From Curtobacterium sp. UNCCL20 (GTDB taxonomy: Bacteria > Actinomycetota > Actinomycetes > Actinomycetales > Microbacteriaceae), in the NCBI RefSeq assembly GCF_900101675.1, contig NZ_FNKG01000002.1, positions 329,005 through 393,004 on the forward strand: a stretch of DNA of 64,000 nt. The letters are read 5' to 3'. Below, piece by piece: positions 8,796-17,771 of this stretch. Each line of letters starts with the position of its first letter. The first letter of the stretch is position 1. The notes under the pieces were generated by a model. It did no database searches, was not told where the DNA came from, and worked only from the letters and a program-made list of their open reading frames with translations. A program made the position numbers and the translations under genes.

Positions 8796-10106
8796 TCAGG
8801 CCTGGACCTGGTCGAGGATGCGCTGGTACTCGGACTGCGCGGTCCGCATGGCGGCGGTGGTCCCCGAGCCGAACACGGCCTCGCGGAACATCGCGAAGTA
8901 CGGCGACGACGGCTGGTTGTTGAGCAGGTTGTACGCGAGCGTCTGCGGTGCGTAGCCCTTGTCGAGGGCGTCCAGCGGGCCGAACGCGAGCGGGTACTTC
9001 TTCCGGTACGCCGGAGTGGCGGCGTCCGAGCGGGTGGGGAAGTAGCCGCCGTCGGGCAGCGCCTGTTGCGGCTGCAGCCCGTTGGCGTACTGCATGAACG
9101 CCCAGCCCCCGGAGGGGTTCGCGGCGCCGTTCGGGATGCACATGTTGTCGCCGCCGTCGAAGAACGAGCGCTTGCCGTCCCACGACGGGATCAGCACCGT
9201 CTGCATCTTCGCCCGCATCGCCTTCGTCGCGGCGGGCACGGTGGCCCCGTACGACGTCGGGAAGATGCCGACCTTGCCGGCCCGGAAGTCCGCGCCCCAC
9301 GTGGTGCCGGCGTCGGAGTAGGTCGCCTTCGAGAGCGCGCCGTCCTTCCACAGCTGCCGGTAGAACTCCAGCATCCGTTCGAGGGCCTCGTTGCCGGTGA
9401 TGTTCGCCTTCTGCGAGCCGACCTCGCCGGACATCATGTCGACCCCGGTGGCCCAGACGTGCGGCTGGGTGACGAAGCCGATGATGCCCGCCGAGTTGCC
9501 GGCGATCGACCACCCGTACACGTCGTCACCGGTCTTCCGGATCGCCTTCGCCGCGGCGAGCAGCGAGTCGAGGTCCTTCGTCGCGTCCTCGACGTCGAGC
9601 CCGGCCCGTTCGAACAGCTCGGTGTTGACGAACAGCTGCGAGTTGTCCGCCAGGTACGGCAGGCCGTAGTACCGGTCCTTGTACTCGAGCAGGCGCAGGT
9701 GTCCGGGGGAGATCTGGTCGAAGTAGTCCAGACCCCTGACGACGTCGGTGAGGTCGGCGAACGCTTCGCGGAAGATGAACAGCTGCGAGTTGATGTCGTC
9801 GATGTCCACGACGTCCGGCGGCTCACCACCGCGGATCGCGGTCGCGAGCTTCGTGACGTACTGCCCGTCGGGCACCGGTGTCAGTTCGACCTGCAGCTTC
9901 GGGTTCGCCTTGTTGAAACCGGCGACCGCGGCCGTCAGCCCGGCCTGGGTGGCGGCGCGACACCAGACGTGCACGGTGCCGGTCGCGTTCCGGCCGAACG
10001 ACGCCACCTTCGCGTCCACCTTGGGCAGCGTTCCGGAGCACGCGGCCAGGGTGAGGGCTGCCCCGCCGGCGAGGCCGCCGGCGAGGAACGCTCTGCGCAG
10101 CATCAC
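8796..10106 (-). CDS. Extracellular sugar-binding lipoprotein, ABC family 1 type
   Basis: Substrate receptor of the GH127-linked importer. The N-terminus has an Arg pair (LRRAFLAGG) and a lipobox LAAC with Cys23, so export may use Tat or Sec followed by lipidation. The body follows the SBP family 1 pattern (AVAGFNKANPKLQVELTPV; GLPYLADNSQLFVNTELFERAGL). GTG at 10106 and ATG at 10103 are adjacent possible starts; the gene begins 1 nt after the GH127 stop, implying coupling. Cargo inferred: arabinofuranosyl oligosaccharides. Confidence 0.9.
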   Translation of the reverse strand: MMLRRAFLAGGLAGGAALTLAACSGTLPKVDAKVASFGRNATGTVHVWCRAATQAGLTAAVAGFNKANPKLQVELTPVPDGQYVTKLATAIRGGEPPDVVDIDDINSQLFIFREAFADLTDVVRGLDYFDQISPGHLRLLEYKDRYYGLPYLADNSQLFVNTELFERAGLDVEDATKDLDSLLAAAKAIRKTGDDVYGWSIAGNSAGIIGFVTQPHVWATGVDMMSGEVGSQKANITGNEALERMLEFYRQLWKDGALSKATYSDAGTTWGADFRAGKVGIFPTSYGATVPAATKAMRAKMQTVLIPSWDGKRSFFDGGDNMCIPNGAANPSGGWAFMQYANGLQPQQALPDGGYFPTRSDAATPAYRKKYPLAFGPLDALDKGYAPQTLAYNLLNNQPSSPYFAMFREAVFGSGTTAAMRTAQSEYQRILDQVQA

Positions 10107-10107
10107 G

Positions 10108-12093
10108 TCACCGCGCCAGCGGGAGCCAGACGCGCATCGGCGCGGCTCCGCGGTTCGCCCAGGCGTAGTAGGGCACGGCCGTCACGACGACGTCGCGAGG
10201 GACCGGGAGGCCCGTGGTGGCGTGCTCGGGACCGGCCGTGTCGTCGACGCTGGTCGCGCCACGGGCGTGATCCGCGCCTCCAGGCCCATCCAGCCGGCGG
10301 TACGGCCACGCTCCCTGCGCGTGCTCGGCGGGGGCGTGTCCCGGGATCCGCAGCGTGACGACCCCGTCGAGCAGCCCGTCCTGGCGCTCCTCGGTGATCG
10401 GCGCGTCGGCGTCGACCGTCAGGTCGTCGACCGTGAAGCCCTGCTGGTCCGCCTGCTCGACCGCGTACACGAGGGGTCCGCGCTCGATGGCGACCTGCCC
10501 GCGTGCGGCGTCGATCCGGGCATCGGCCACGTACCGGTGCGGCGTCGTGTCGAAGACGAGCTCGACGGTGTCGCCCGCCGACCACTCGCGGTCGATGACG
10601 TGCAGCGCGCCCGGCTGCGGGCTGTCCTGTCCGTCGGGGCCGGTGACGCTCGTCGTGTCCGACCAGGCCGGGATCCGGAGGCCGAGCGCGAGCGGCCCGT
10701 CCTCGGTGACCGTGACGCGCACGTGGCCGTCGTGCGGGTACCCGGTCTCGACCTGGACCGGGCCGAGCGACGCCGTGGCGTACTGGTGGATCTGCAGGCC
10801 GCCGTCGGTCGCGGTCGCCAGGTAGCCGTCGAGGCTCGCGAACGTCCGCATGATGTTCGGCGGGCAGCAGGCGCAGTCGAACCAGCCGCGGCGGCCGTGC
10901 GCGGGGGAGCGGTTCTCGTCCTGGTGCGCGTGGTCGCGGTGCTGCAGCGGGTTGACGTAGAAGTACTCCGTGCCGGCGAGGCTCACACCGGCGAGGAACG
11001 CGTTGTAGAGCAGGCGCTCGATCGCATCGGCGTAGACGGGCTTCCCGGTCGCGAGCAGCAGGCGCCAGGCCCACTGCACGCCGCCGATGGCCGCGCAGGT
11101 CTCCGCGTAGCCCCGGTCGGTCGGCAGCTCGTACGGGTCGCCGAACGCCTCCCAGTCCCAGCGCGCCCCGAGGCCGCCGGTGATGAACGCCTTCGTCGCC
11201 ATCATGTCGGCGAACTGCCGCTCGCTCGCGGCGAGGAGCTCGGTGTCACCGGTCTCGATCGCGACGTCGACCGCACCCGCGGCCAGGTACACGGCGCGGA
11301 CCGCGTGGCCCTCCACCGTCGTGGCCTCGCGGCTCGGCACCCGGTCCGAGAAGTACGTCGGCTCGCCGCCGGCACGCTCGATGATCCCGTGGCCCCGGGC
11401 ATCGACGAACCAGTGCGCCAGGTCGAGGTAGTCGCGGTTGCCGGTCTCGCGGTACAGCTCGACGAGGCCCATCTCGACGACGGGGTGGCCGTCGACGTCC
11501 TGTGTGCGGTCGTCGCCCGGGCCGAACGTGCGGACGAGGTGGTCGGCGTTCTTCACCGCGACCTCGAGCAGCCCGGTGTCCCCGGTCGCTCGGTGCTGCG
11601 CCACGGCCGCCTGGTACAGGTGCCCGGCGCAGTACATCTCGTGGCTCCACTTGAGGTCCGTGTACCGCTCGCCCTTCCCACGGATCTGCTGGACCGAGTC
11701 GAGGTAGCCGTCCTCCGCCTGCGCCTGTGCGTACAGCGCCGTGACCTCGCGCTGGAGCTCCAGCAGGTCGTCCGACGGTGCGCGGCCGTACTCCCACGCC
11801 ACCGCCTCGAGCCACTTCGTGACGTCCGAGTCCATGAAGATCGGGCCGGTCGCGTCGCCCTCCTCGAGGCCCGCGGCGATCCGGAGGTTCCGGAAGTTGC
11901 CGGCCGTCTCGAGCAGGGCGTAGCCGCCGCGGATCGCGTCGCGGCCGTTGCGCTCCTGCCGGAGCGCCCAGAAGCCCCCGGTGATCCGGGCGTCGCCGGT
12001 GGGGAGCGGCCGGAGGGTGAGGTGCGCGTCGACGGTCGGGAGGACCGGGGTCGCGGTCTGCGCGCGGCTGTCGGTCGCGAGCGTGGTGGTCAT
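10108..12093 (-). CDS. GH127 beta-L-arabinofuranosidase
   Basis: Cytoplasmic glycoside hydrolase (661 residues, no signal peptide) releasing L-arabinofuranose from beta-linked arabino-oligosaccharides such as those on hydroxyproline-rich plant glycoproteins. The zinc and nucleophile residues known from Bifidobacterium HypBA1 are present with the right spacing: E331 and C333 in YAETC, and C409-C410 in DCACCPPN. An AAGGAGG site lies 5 nt before the ATG. First gene of the operon with the binding protein and two permeases, divergent from LacI at 12306, so imported oligosaccharides are cleaved inside the cell and arabinose feeds araBDA. Confidence 0.93.
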   Translation of the reverse strand: MTTTLATDSRAQTATPVLPTVDAHLTLRPLPTGDARITGGFWALRQERNGRDAIRGGYALLETAGNFRNLRIAAGLEEGDATGPIFMDSDVTKWLEAVAWEYGRAPSDDLLELQREVTALYAQAQAEDGYLDSVQQIRGKGERYTDLKWSHEMYCAGHLYQAAVAQHRATGDTGLLEVAVKNADHLVRTFGPGDDRTQDVDGHPVVEMGLVELYRETGNRDYLDLAHWFVDARGHGIIERAGGEPTYFSDRVPSREATTVEGHAVRAVYLAAGAVDVAIETGDTELLAASERQFADMMATKAFITGGLGARWDWEAFGDPYELPTDRGYAETCAAIGGVQWAWRLLLATGKPVYADAIERLLYNAFLAGVSLAGTEYFYVNPLQHRDHAHQDENRSPAHGRRGWFDCACCPPNIMRTFASLDGYLATATDGGLQIHQYATASLGPVQVETGYPHDGHVRVTVTEDGPLALGLRIPAWSDTTSVTGPDGQDSPQPGALHVIDREWSAGDTVELVFDTTPHRYVADARIDAARGQVAIERGPLVYAVEQADQQGFTVDDLTVDADAPITEERQDGLLDGVVTLRIPGHAPAEHAQGAWPYRRLDGPGGADHARGATSVDDTAGPEHATTGLPVPRDVVVTAVPYYAWANRGAAPMRVWLPLAR

Positions 12094-12192
12094 GTCGCCT
12101 CCTTGCGATGTGACTGGGTGCTGTCCGGGCCGTGGGTGCGTGCGGCGTCGTCCGCCGCTCCGCCCTTCCGGACCACCGACTCTCCGAGTTCG

Positions 12193-12204
12193 GAAAACGG
12201 TTTC
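12193..12204. promoter_or_regulatory. Candidate LacI-family operator, GH127 side
   Basis: GAAAACGGTTTC matches the LacI pattern of GAAA and TTTC arms around a CpG, with one unpaired central position. It lies in the intergenic region shared by the GH127 operon and the LacI gene at 12306. Confidence 0.55.
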
Positions 12205-12263
12205 TGCGGTGGACGTTACGACACGGACTGGAGGCGCGCAAGGGCTTCCTGCGGATTCTTGCG

Positions 12264-12283
12264 TATAGTCATGGAACGTTTTC
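12264..12283 (+). promoter_or_regulatory. -10 element TATAGT with overlapping weak operator
   Basis: TATAGT at 12264-12269 is a good -10 hexamer for the LacI gene. The overlapping GGAACGTTTTC (12273-12283) is a weaker LacI-type half-palindrome around a CpG and would cover the start point, suggesting autoregulation. I find no clear -35. Confidence 0.45.
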
Positions 12284-12305
12284 GATCGACGGAAAGGTGG
12301 TTGCC

Positions 12306-13304
12306 GTGACGCTGGAACGCACCGGGCAGCCCGTCCGGATCACCGACGTGGCGGCGCTCGCCGGCGTGTCGATCGGCACCGCCTCGAAGGCGCTCAACGG
12401 CACCGGCCAGCTCCGCGACTCGACGCGGACGCGGGTGAAGGACGCCGCCGAGAAGCTCGGGTTCGTCGGCGACGCCCGGGCCCGCGCGCTGTCTTCCGGC
12501 CGGACCTACACCGTGGGCATGATCACCACCGACTCGTTCGGCCGGTTCTCGATCCCGGTGCTGCTCGGCGCCGAGGACGCCCTGTCCGCCGGGCAGATGG
12601 CCGTGCTGCTCTGCGACACCCGCGACGACCACGTCCGCGAGACGCACTACCTCCGCTCGCTCGCCGCCCGCGGCGTCGACGGCATCATCGTCACCGGGCG
12701 GTCCGCCGACGCCCGCCCACCGATCGACGTGCCGATCCCGGTGGTGTACGCCTTCACGCCGTCGACCTCGCCGTCCGACGTCTCCGTGACGCTCGACGAC
12801 GCGGCCGGCAGCGCCCTCGTGGCGTCGCACGTCCTGACGCTCGGACGGTCGCGGGTCGCCATCGTCACCGGGCCCGCCCGGCACCAGTCCGCCGTCCGTC
12901 GTGTCTCCGGGGCCGCGTCGGTGCTCGGCTCGCGGCTCGTCGGCGAACCGCTGTACGGCGAGTGGTCCGAGCGGTGGGGGCGGCAGGCCGTCGACGTGCT
13001 GCTCCGCGGGGACACCGACGTCGACGCGATCGTCTGCGGGAGCGACCAGATCGCCCGCGGCGTGTGCGACCGGCTGCGCGAGGCGGGCAAGTCCGTGCCG
13101 GAGGACGTCGCCGTCACCGGGTTCGACGACTGGGACGTGATGGCGCTGGCGAGCCGGCCGCCGCTGACCACGGTGGACCTGCGGCTCGAGGAACTCGGGC
13201 GCGTCGCGGGTCGGGCGCTGCTCGACCTCATCGACGGGGGTTCGGCGGCCTCGGCCGCGGTGACACCGTCCCTGGTCATCCGCGAGAGCACGATCGGCGC
13301 GTAG
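12306..13304 (+). CDS. LacI-family regulator of the GH127 arabino-oligosaccharide operon
   Basis: Transcription factor of 332 residues with an N-terminal helix-turn-helix (RITDVAALAGVSIGTASKALN), hinge and sugar-binding domain; the C-terminus has the usual VTGFDDWDVMALASRPPLTTV segment. I chose GTG at 12306 because GGAAAGG at 12291-12297 is well spaced before it and the protein then starts just before the HTH. It is divergent from GH127, and the local operator sequences differ from the chvE/araB palindrome, so it probably controls the oligosaccharide operon only. Confidence 0.87.
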   Translation: MTLERTGQPVRITDVAALAGVSIGTASKALNGTGQLRDSTRTRVKDAAEKLGFVGDARARALSSGRTYTVGMITTDSFGRFSIPVLLGAEDALSAGQMAVLLCDTRDDHVRETHYLRSLAARGVDGIIVTGRSADARPPIDVPIPVVYAFTPSTSPSDVSVTLDDAAGSALVASHVLTLGRSRVAIVTGPARHQSAVRRVSGAASVLGSRLVGEPLYGEWSERWGRQAVDVLLRGDTDVDAIVCGSDQIARGVCDRLREAGKSVPEDVAVTGFDDWDVMALASRPPLTTVDLRLEELGRVAGRALLDLIDGGSAASAAVTPSLVIRESTIGA

Positions 13305-13668
13305 GTCGCCCGGGGCGGCGGCGGGCAGCGCGGCGGCGGCGAGCGGGCGAAATACGTCACGGTCGATGCTGCCCGGGGGCGTGTCGTGCCCGCGCGGTGC
13401 GGCGCGGGCGGCGTGTCGTGCCCGCTCGGCGCGGGCGGCGAGGGGTGATGGGGTGGCTGGCGCGGCGGCGCCGAGGAGGCGCAATACGTCACGGTCGATG
13501 CTGCCCGGCGGCGTGTCGTGCCCGCGCGGTGCGGCGCGCGCGGCGTGTCGTGCCCGCTCGGAACAGGCAGCACGGGCGGCGCGCAGGCGGGGCCTCCGGT
13601 GCGCTCGGCAGGACGGGCGACCAGGCGGGGTGGGCGCACAGGGTGGGCAGCGCGTCGGCGTTGCGGGA
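13305..13668. repeat. Non-coding G+C-rich stretch with a 79-bp direct repeat
   Basis: No credible gene is visible. A block of about 79 bp beginning AATACGTCACGGTCGATGCT at 13351 recurs almost identically at 13483, a period of 132 bp. Each copy itself contains the unit GGCGTGTCGTGCCCGC twice. The stretch separates the LacI gene from the araB operators. Confidence 0.75.
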
Positions 13669-13680
13669 GTGAGCGCTCAC
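13669..13680. promoter_or_regulatory. LacI-family operator O1 of araBDA
   Basis: GTGAGCGCTCAC is a perfect palindrome identical to the core of the chvE operator. Its centre lies 22 bp from O2, about two helical turns, which would favour binding of two dimers on the same DNA face. Confidence 0.8.
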
Positions 13681-13690
13681 GTGCCAGGAT

Positions 13691-13702
13691 GTGAGCGCTC
13701 AC
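13691..13702. promoter_or_regulatory. LacI-family operator O2 of araBDA
   Basis: A second GTGAGCGCTCAC, 28 bp before the araB start codon, placed to block transcription or initiation of the operon. Confidence 0.8.
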
Positions 13703-13730
13703 GACGGACGACGGAGTCTTGGAGGACTGC

Positions 13731-15512
13731 ATGGGCGAGGACCGCCGGCAACAGGTCGTGGACGGCCGCACGACCCTCGGGATCGAGCTCGGGTCGACGC
13801 GCATCAAGGCGTGCCTGGTGGACGAGGACCTCGTCCCCATCGCCGCCGGAGCCCACGAGTGGGAGAACGAGTTCGTCGACGGTCGCTGGACCTACTCCCT
13901 CGAAGCCGTCGAGAACGGGCTCCGCGCCGCGTACGCCGCCCTCGTGGCCGACGTCGAGGCGCAGTACGGCGTGACACCGACGAGCTTCCGCGCGGCTGGT
14001 GTCAGCGCGATGATGCACGGCTACCTGGCGTTCGACGCCGACGACGAGCTGCTCGTGCCGTTCCGGACGTGGCGCAACACCTCGACCGGTCCGGCCGCCG
14101 AACGCCTGAGCGAGGCCCTCGGCTTCAACATCCCGCTCCGCTGGTCGATCGCGCACCTGTACCAGGCCGTCCTCGACGACGAGCCGCACGTGTCGGAGCT
14201 CGCCGGCATCACCACGCTCGCCGGGTACGTGCACCGTCGTCTGACCGGCCGGGACGTCCTCGGCGTCGGCGACGCGAGCGGCGTGTTCCCGATCGACAAC
14301 AGCCCGGCCGACAGCGGCCCGGGCGACCCCGGCTCCCGCGACTTCGACGCGGCCATGCTCGCGCAGACCCAGGAACTGCTCGGCGACGCCGTGCCGGACC
14401 TCCGCGCGCTCCTGCCCGAGGTGCTCGTCGCCGGCGACGACGCGGGCGCCCTCACCCCCGAGGGTGCGGCGTGGCTCGACCCGAGCGGGTCGCTCCGCCC
14501 GGGCGTCCCGCTGTGCCCGCCCGAGGGCGACGCCGGCACCGGCATGGTCGCCACGAACGCGGTCGCGCCCCGCACCGGCAACGTCAGCGTCGGCACGAGC
14601 ATCTTCGCGATGGTCGTCCTCGAGCACCCGCTGGAGACCGCGCACGAGGAGCTCGACATCGTCACCACGCCCTCCGGCGACGCCGTGGCGATGGTGCACT
14701 GCAACAACGGCGCGAGCGAGATCGCGAGCTGGGCCCGGGTGTTCGGTCGGTTCGGTGCGGCAGCGGCCGCACGGACCGGCAGCACCCCGCCGGACATCGA
14801 CGACGTGTACGCGACCCTCCTGGCGGAAGCCGTCGCCGAGAGCACGGACGCCGACGCCGGCGGACTCCTCTCCTTCAACTACCTGGCGGGCGAACCCGTC
14901 ACCCACGTCGAGGACGGTCGGCCCCTGCTGCTCCGCACCCCCGACGCGCGCTTCACCCTCGGCAACCTCGTCCGCTCCGAGGTGCACGGCGCGTTCGCCA
15001 CCCTCGCGATCGGGATGGACGTCCTGCACGGCGAGCACGTCGAGGTCGACCGGATGACGGCGCACGGCGGGCTCTTCCGCACGCCCGGCGCACCGCAGCA
15101 GCTGCTCGCCGCCGCGCTCCGCGTGCCGGTCGCGCTCGAGGAGACCGCAGGGGAGGGCGGCGCCTGGGGCATCGCCGTGCTCGCCGCCTACCTCGAGCAC
15201 ACCGAGCACGGACTGGGCGACTTCCTCGCCGACACGGTCTTCGGCGGCGGCAGCGTGCACGTCGCCGAGCCCGAGGACCGTGACGTCCAGGGGTTCCAGA
15301 CCTACCTCGATCGGTACCGCGCCGCCCTGCCCGTCCAGGCCGCGGCGGCAGCGGCGACCCAGCCCAGCCGGTCGGACACGGGCGCGGAGCAGGCCACCGA
15401 GCCGGACGCGACCGCTACCGGCGGGACCACGACCAGCGCGACCACGCACGCGGGCGAGCCGACGACGGCAGCCGACCCGCGCCTCCAGGCAGTGAAGGAG
15501 CCGACCCGATGA
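13731..15512 (+). CDS. araB: FGGY-family sugar kinase, probable L-ribulokinase of the ara operon
   Basis: ATP-dependent carbohydrate kinase expected to phosphorylate L-ribulose to L-ribulose 5-phosphate. The N-terminal phosphate-binding segment [17 protein letters not shown] and C-terminal FGGY fold are clear, but the sequence is not the classical AraB type; the assignment rests on its place before araD and araA. ATG at 13731 is preferred over an in-frame TTG at 13719 because GGAGGA at 13721-13726 precedes it. The last 50 or so residues are an Ala/Thr-rich low-complexity tail carrying a family A half-site (15478-15489), so the protein (593 residues) is longer than usual. Its stop overlaps araD by ATGA. 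Confidence 0.82.
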   Translation: MGEDRRQQVVDGRTTLGIELGSTRIKACLVDEDLVPIAAGAHEWENEFVDGRWTYSLEAVENGLRAAYAALVADVEAQYGVTPTSFRAAGVSAMMHGYLAFDADDELLVPFRTWRNTSTGPAAERLSEALGFNIPLRWSIAHLYQAVLDDEPHVSELAGITTLAGYVHRRLTGRDVLGVGDASGVFPIDNSPADSGPGDPGSRDFDAAMLAQTQELLGDAVPDLRALLPEVLVAGDDAGALTPEGAAWLDPSGSLRPGVPLCPPEGDAGTGMVATNAVAPRTGNVSVGTSIFAMVVLEHPLETAHEELDIVTTPSGDAVAMVHCNNGASEIASWARVFGRFGAAAAARTGSTPPDIDDVYATLLAEAVAESTDADAGGLLSFNYLAGEPVTHVEDGRPLLLRTPDARFTLGNLVRSEVHGAFATLAIGMDVLHGEHVEVDRMTAHGGLFRTPGAPQQLLAAALRVPVALEETAGEGGAWGIAVLAAYLEHTEHGLGDFLADTVFGGGSVHVAEPEDRDVQGFQTYLDRYRAALPVQAAAAAATQPSRSDTGAEQATEPDATATGGTTTSATTHAGEPTTAADPRLQAVKEPTR

Positions 15513-16222
15513 CCGACCCGAGCCTCGACGAGGCCACCCGCGACGCCGTCGCCGCCACCCGCGAACGCGTCGCCCGCCTGCACGGCGAACTCGTCCGCTA
15601 CGGCCTCGTGATCTGGACCGGCGGCAACGTCTCCGAGCGCGTCCCCGGCACCGACCTCTTCGTGATCAAGCCGAGCGGGGTGTCGAGCGACGACCTGACC
15701 CCGGAGAACCAGGTGGTCTGCACCCTCGACGGTGTGCCCGCGGACGGCTGGGGCAACGCCCACGGCCCGTCGAGCGACACCGCCGCGCACGCCTACGTGT
15801 ACCGGAACATGCCCGAGGTCGGCGGCGTCGTGCACACGCACTCGACCTACGCCACCGCGTGGGCGGCCCGCGCCGAGGAGATCCCGTGCGTGATCACGGC
15901 GATGGCGGACGAGTTCGGCGGCCCGATCCCGGTCGGACCCTTCGCGATCATCGGCGACGACTCGATCGGCCACGGCATCGTCGAGACGCTGTCCGGCCAC
16001 CGCTCCCGTGCGGTCCTCATGCAGAACCACGGCGTGTTCACGATCGGCAAGGACGCGAAGGACGCCGTCAAGGCCGCCGTCATGTGCGAGGACGTGGCAC
16101 GGACCGTCCACATCGCGAAGCAGGGCGGCGAACTCGTCCCCATCGCGGCAGCAGACATCGATCGACTCTTCGATCGCTACCAGAACGTCTACGGACAGAA
16201 CCCCGAAGGAGCCATGCGATGA
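15509..16222 (+). CDS. araD: L-ribulose-5-phosphate 4-epimerase
   Basis: Class II aldolase-fold epimerase converting L-ribulose 5-phosphate to D-xylulose 5-phosphate. At 237 residues it matches the family. Zinc ligands are visible as HTH (H109, H111) and QNHG (H174), and the phosphate loop as TGGNVSER (37-44). It overlaps araB at its start and araA at its end, each by ATGA, so the three are translationally coupled. Confidence 0.95.
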   Translation: MTDPSLDEATRDAVAATRERVARLHGELVRYGLVIWTGGNVSERVPGTDLFVIKPSGVSSDDLTPENQVVCTLDGVPADGWGNAHGPSSDTAAHAYVYRNMPEVGGVVHTHSTYATAWAARAEEIPCVITAMADEFGGPIPVGPFAIIGDDSIGHGIVETLSGHRSRAVLMQNHGVFTIGKDAKDAVKAAVMCEDVARTVHIAKQGGELVPIAAADIDRLFDRYQNVYGQNPEGAMR

Positions 16223-17754
16223 CGCAGGACACCCCCGTCGACCCCCAGGCCACGCTCGACAGCTACGAGGTCTGGTTCCTCACCGGCTCCCAGGGGCTCT
16301 ACGGCGAGGAGACCCTGCGCCAGGTCGAGGAGCAGAGCAAGGCCGTCCACGCCGAGCTCGCCGGGCACCTGCCGGTGAAGCTCGTCTGGAAGCCCGTGCT
16401 CAAGGACGCCGACGGCATCCGCCGGGCCCTGATCGAGGCGAGCGCCGACGACCGGGTCATCGGTGTCACCACGTGGATGCACACGTTCAGCCCGGCCAAG
16501 ATGTGGATCGGCGGGCTGCAGGCTCTCACGAAGCCGCTGCTGCACCTGCACACACAGGCGAACGTCACGCTGCCCTGGGCGGACATCGACTTCGACTTCA
16601 TGAACCTCAACCAGGCCGCGCACGGCGACCGTGAGTTCGGCTACGCCCTGGCCCGCCTCGGCGTCCGGCACGCCACGGCCGTCGGCCACGTCTCGGATCC
16701 TCGCGTCCAGCAGCGCGTCGCGAACTGGACCCGTGCCGCCGCCGGCGCCGCCGCCGTCCGCGAACTGAAGCTCACCCGCTTCGGCGACAACATGCGCTAC
16801 GTCGCCGTCACCGAGGGCGACAAGACCGAGGCGGAGATCGAGCTCGGCGTGCAGGTGAACACCTGGGCGGTGAACGAGCTGGCCGCAGCGGTCGACGCTG
16901 CCGCAGCCGACACCGCGGCGGTCGACGCGTTGGTCGCGACGTACGAGCGCGACTACGACGTCGACCCGTCACTCCGCAGCGCCGGCGGCGACCGGCACGC
17001 CGCGCTCCGCGACGGTGCCGCCATCGAGATCGGCCTCCGGGCCCTCCTCGAGCAGAACGGCAGCGCCGCCTTCACCACCAACTTCGAGGACCTGGGCTCG
17101 CTCAAGCAGCTGCCGGGACTGGCGGTGCAGCGGCTGATGGCCGACGGCTACGGCTTCGGTGCCGAGGGCGACTGGAAGACCGCGGTCCTGGTCCGGGCGA
17201 TGAACGTCGCCGGCGCGGGGCTCCCCGGTGGTGCCTCCCTGATGGAGGACTACACGTACGACCTCACCCCGGGTGCCGAGAAGATCCTCGGCGCGCACAT
17301 GCTCGAGGTCTCACCGACGCTCACCACCACGAAGCCGACACTCGAGATCCACCCGCTCGGCATCGGCGGCAAGGACGACCCGGTCCGCCTGGTCTTCACC
17401 GCCGACTCCGGCGAGGCCGTCGTCGTCGCGCTTTCCGACACCCGCGACGGCTTCCGCCTCACCGCGAACGTCGTCGACGTCGTGCCCCCGACCGAGGCCC
17501 TGCCGAAGCTGCCCGTCGGCCGCGCGGTCTGGGAGCCCCGGCCGTCGTTCCCCGTCGCCGCCGAGGCCTGGCTCACCGCCGGCGCCGCCCACCACACCGT
17601 GATGACCACCGCCGTCGGCCTGCAGGTCGTCGAGGACTTCGCCACCATGGTCGGGACCGAGTTCCTCGTCATCGACGAGCACACCACGCTCCGCGGGTTC
17701 CGCGACGAGGTGCGGCTCCAGCAGACGTGGCACCGGCTCGACCGCGGTTTCTGA
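16219..17754 (+). CDS. araA: L-arabinose isomerase
   Basis: Cytoplasmic isomerase converting L-arabinose to L-ribulose, the first step of the pathway. The 511-residue protein has the family opening [18 protein letters not shown], the [13 protein letters not shown] segment and the C-terminal [11 protein letters not shown] segment. The ATG at 16219 overlaps the araD stop. With AraB and AraD it delivers D-xylulose 5-phosphate to the pentose phosphate pathway. Confidence 0.97.
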   Translation: MTQDTPVDPQATLDSYEVWFLTGSQGLYGEETLRQVEEQSKAVHAELAGHLPVKLVWKPVLKDADGIRRALIEASADDRVIGVTTWMHTFSPAKMWIGGLQALTKPLLHLHTQANVTLPWADIDFDFMNLNQAAHGDREFGYALARLGVRHATAVGHVSDPRVQQRVANWTRAAAGAAAVRELKLTRFGDNMRYVAVTEGDKTEAEIELGVQVNTWAVNELAAAVDAAAADTAAVDALVATYERDYDVDPSLRSAGGDRHAALRDGAAIEIGLRALLEQNGSAAFTTNFEDLGSLKQLPGLAVQRLMADGYGFGAEGDWKTAVLVRAMNVAGAGLPGGASLMEDYTYDLTPGAEKILGAHMLEVSPTLTTTKPTLEIHPLGIGGKDDPVRLVFTADSGEAVVVALSDTRDGFRLTANVVDVVPPTEALPKLPVGRAVWEPRPSFPVAAEAWLTAGAAHHTVMTTAVGLQVVEDFATMVGTEFLVIDEHTTLRGFRDEVRLQQTWHRLDRGF

Positions 17755-17771
17755 CGGGGACGGACCCTACG

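Noticed and set aside
12132-12305. N-terminal extension of the LacI protein to ATG 12132
   Set aside because: The added 58 residues are not LacI-like and would span the candidate operators and the -10 box; GTG 12306 has a ribosome-binding site.
13719-13731. TTG at 13719 as the araB start
   Set aside because: It lies before the GGAGGA ribosome-binding site, while ATG 13731 is correctly spaced after it.
15859-16218. Extended araA start inside araD
   Set aside because: Arabinose isomerase begins with the conserved [11 protein letters not shown] segment; ATG 16219 gives the right length and an ATGA overlap.
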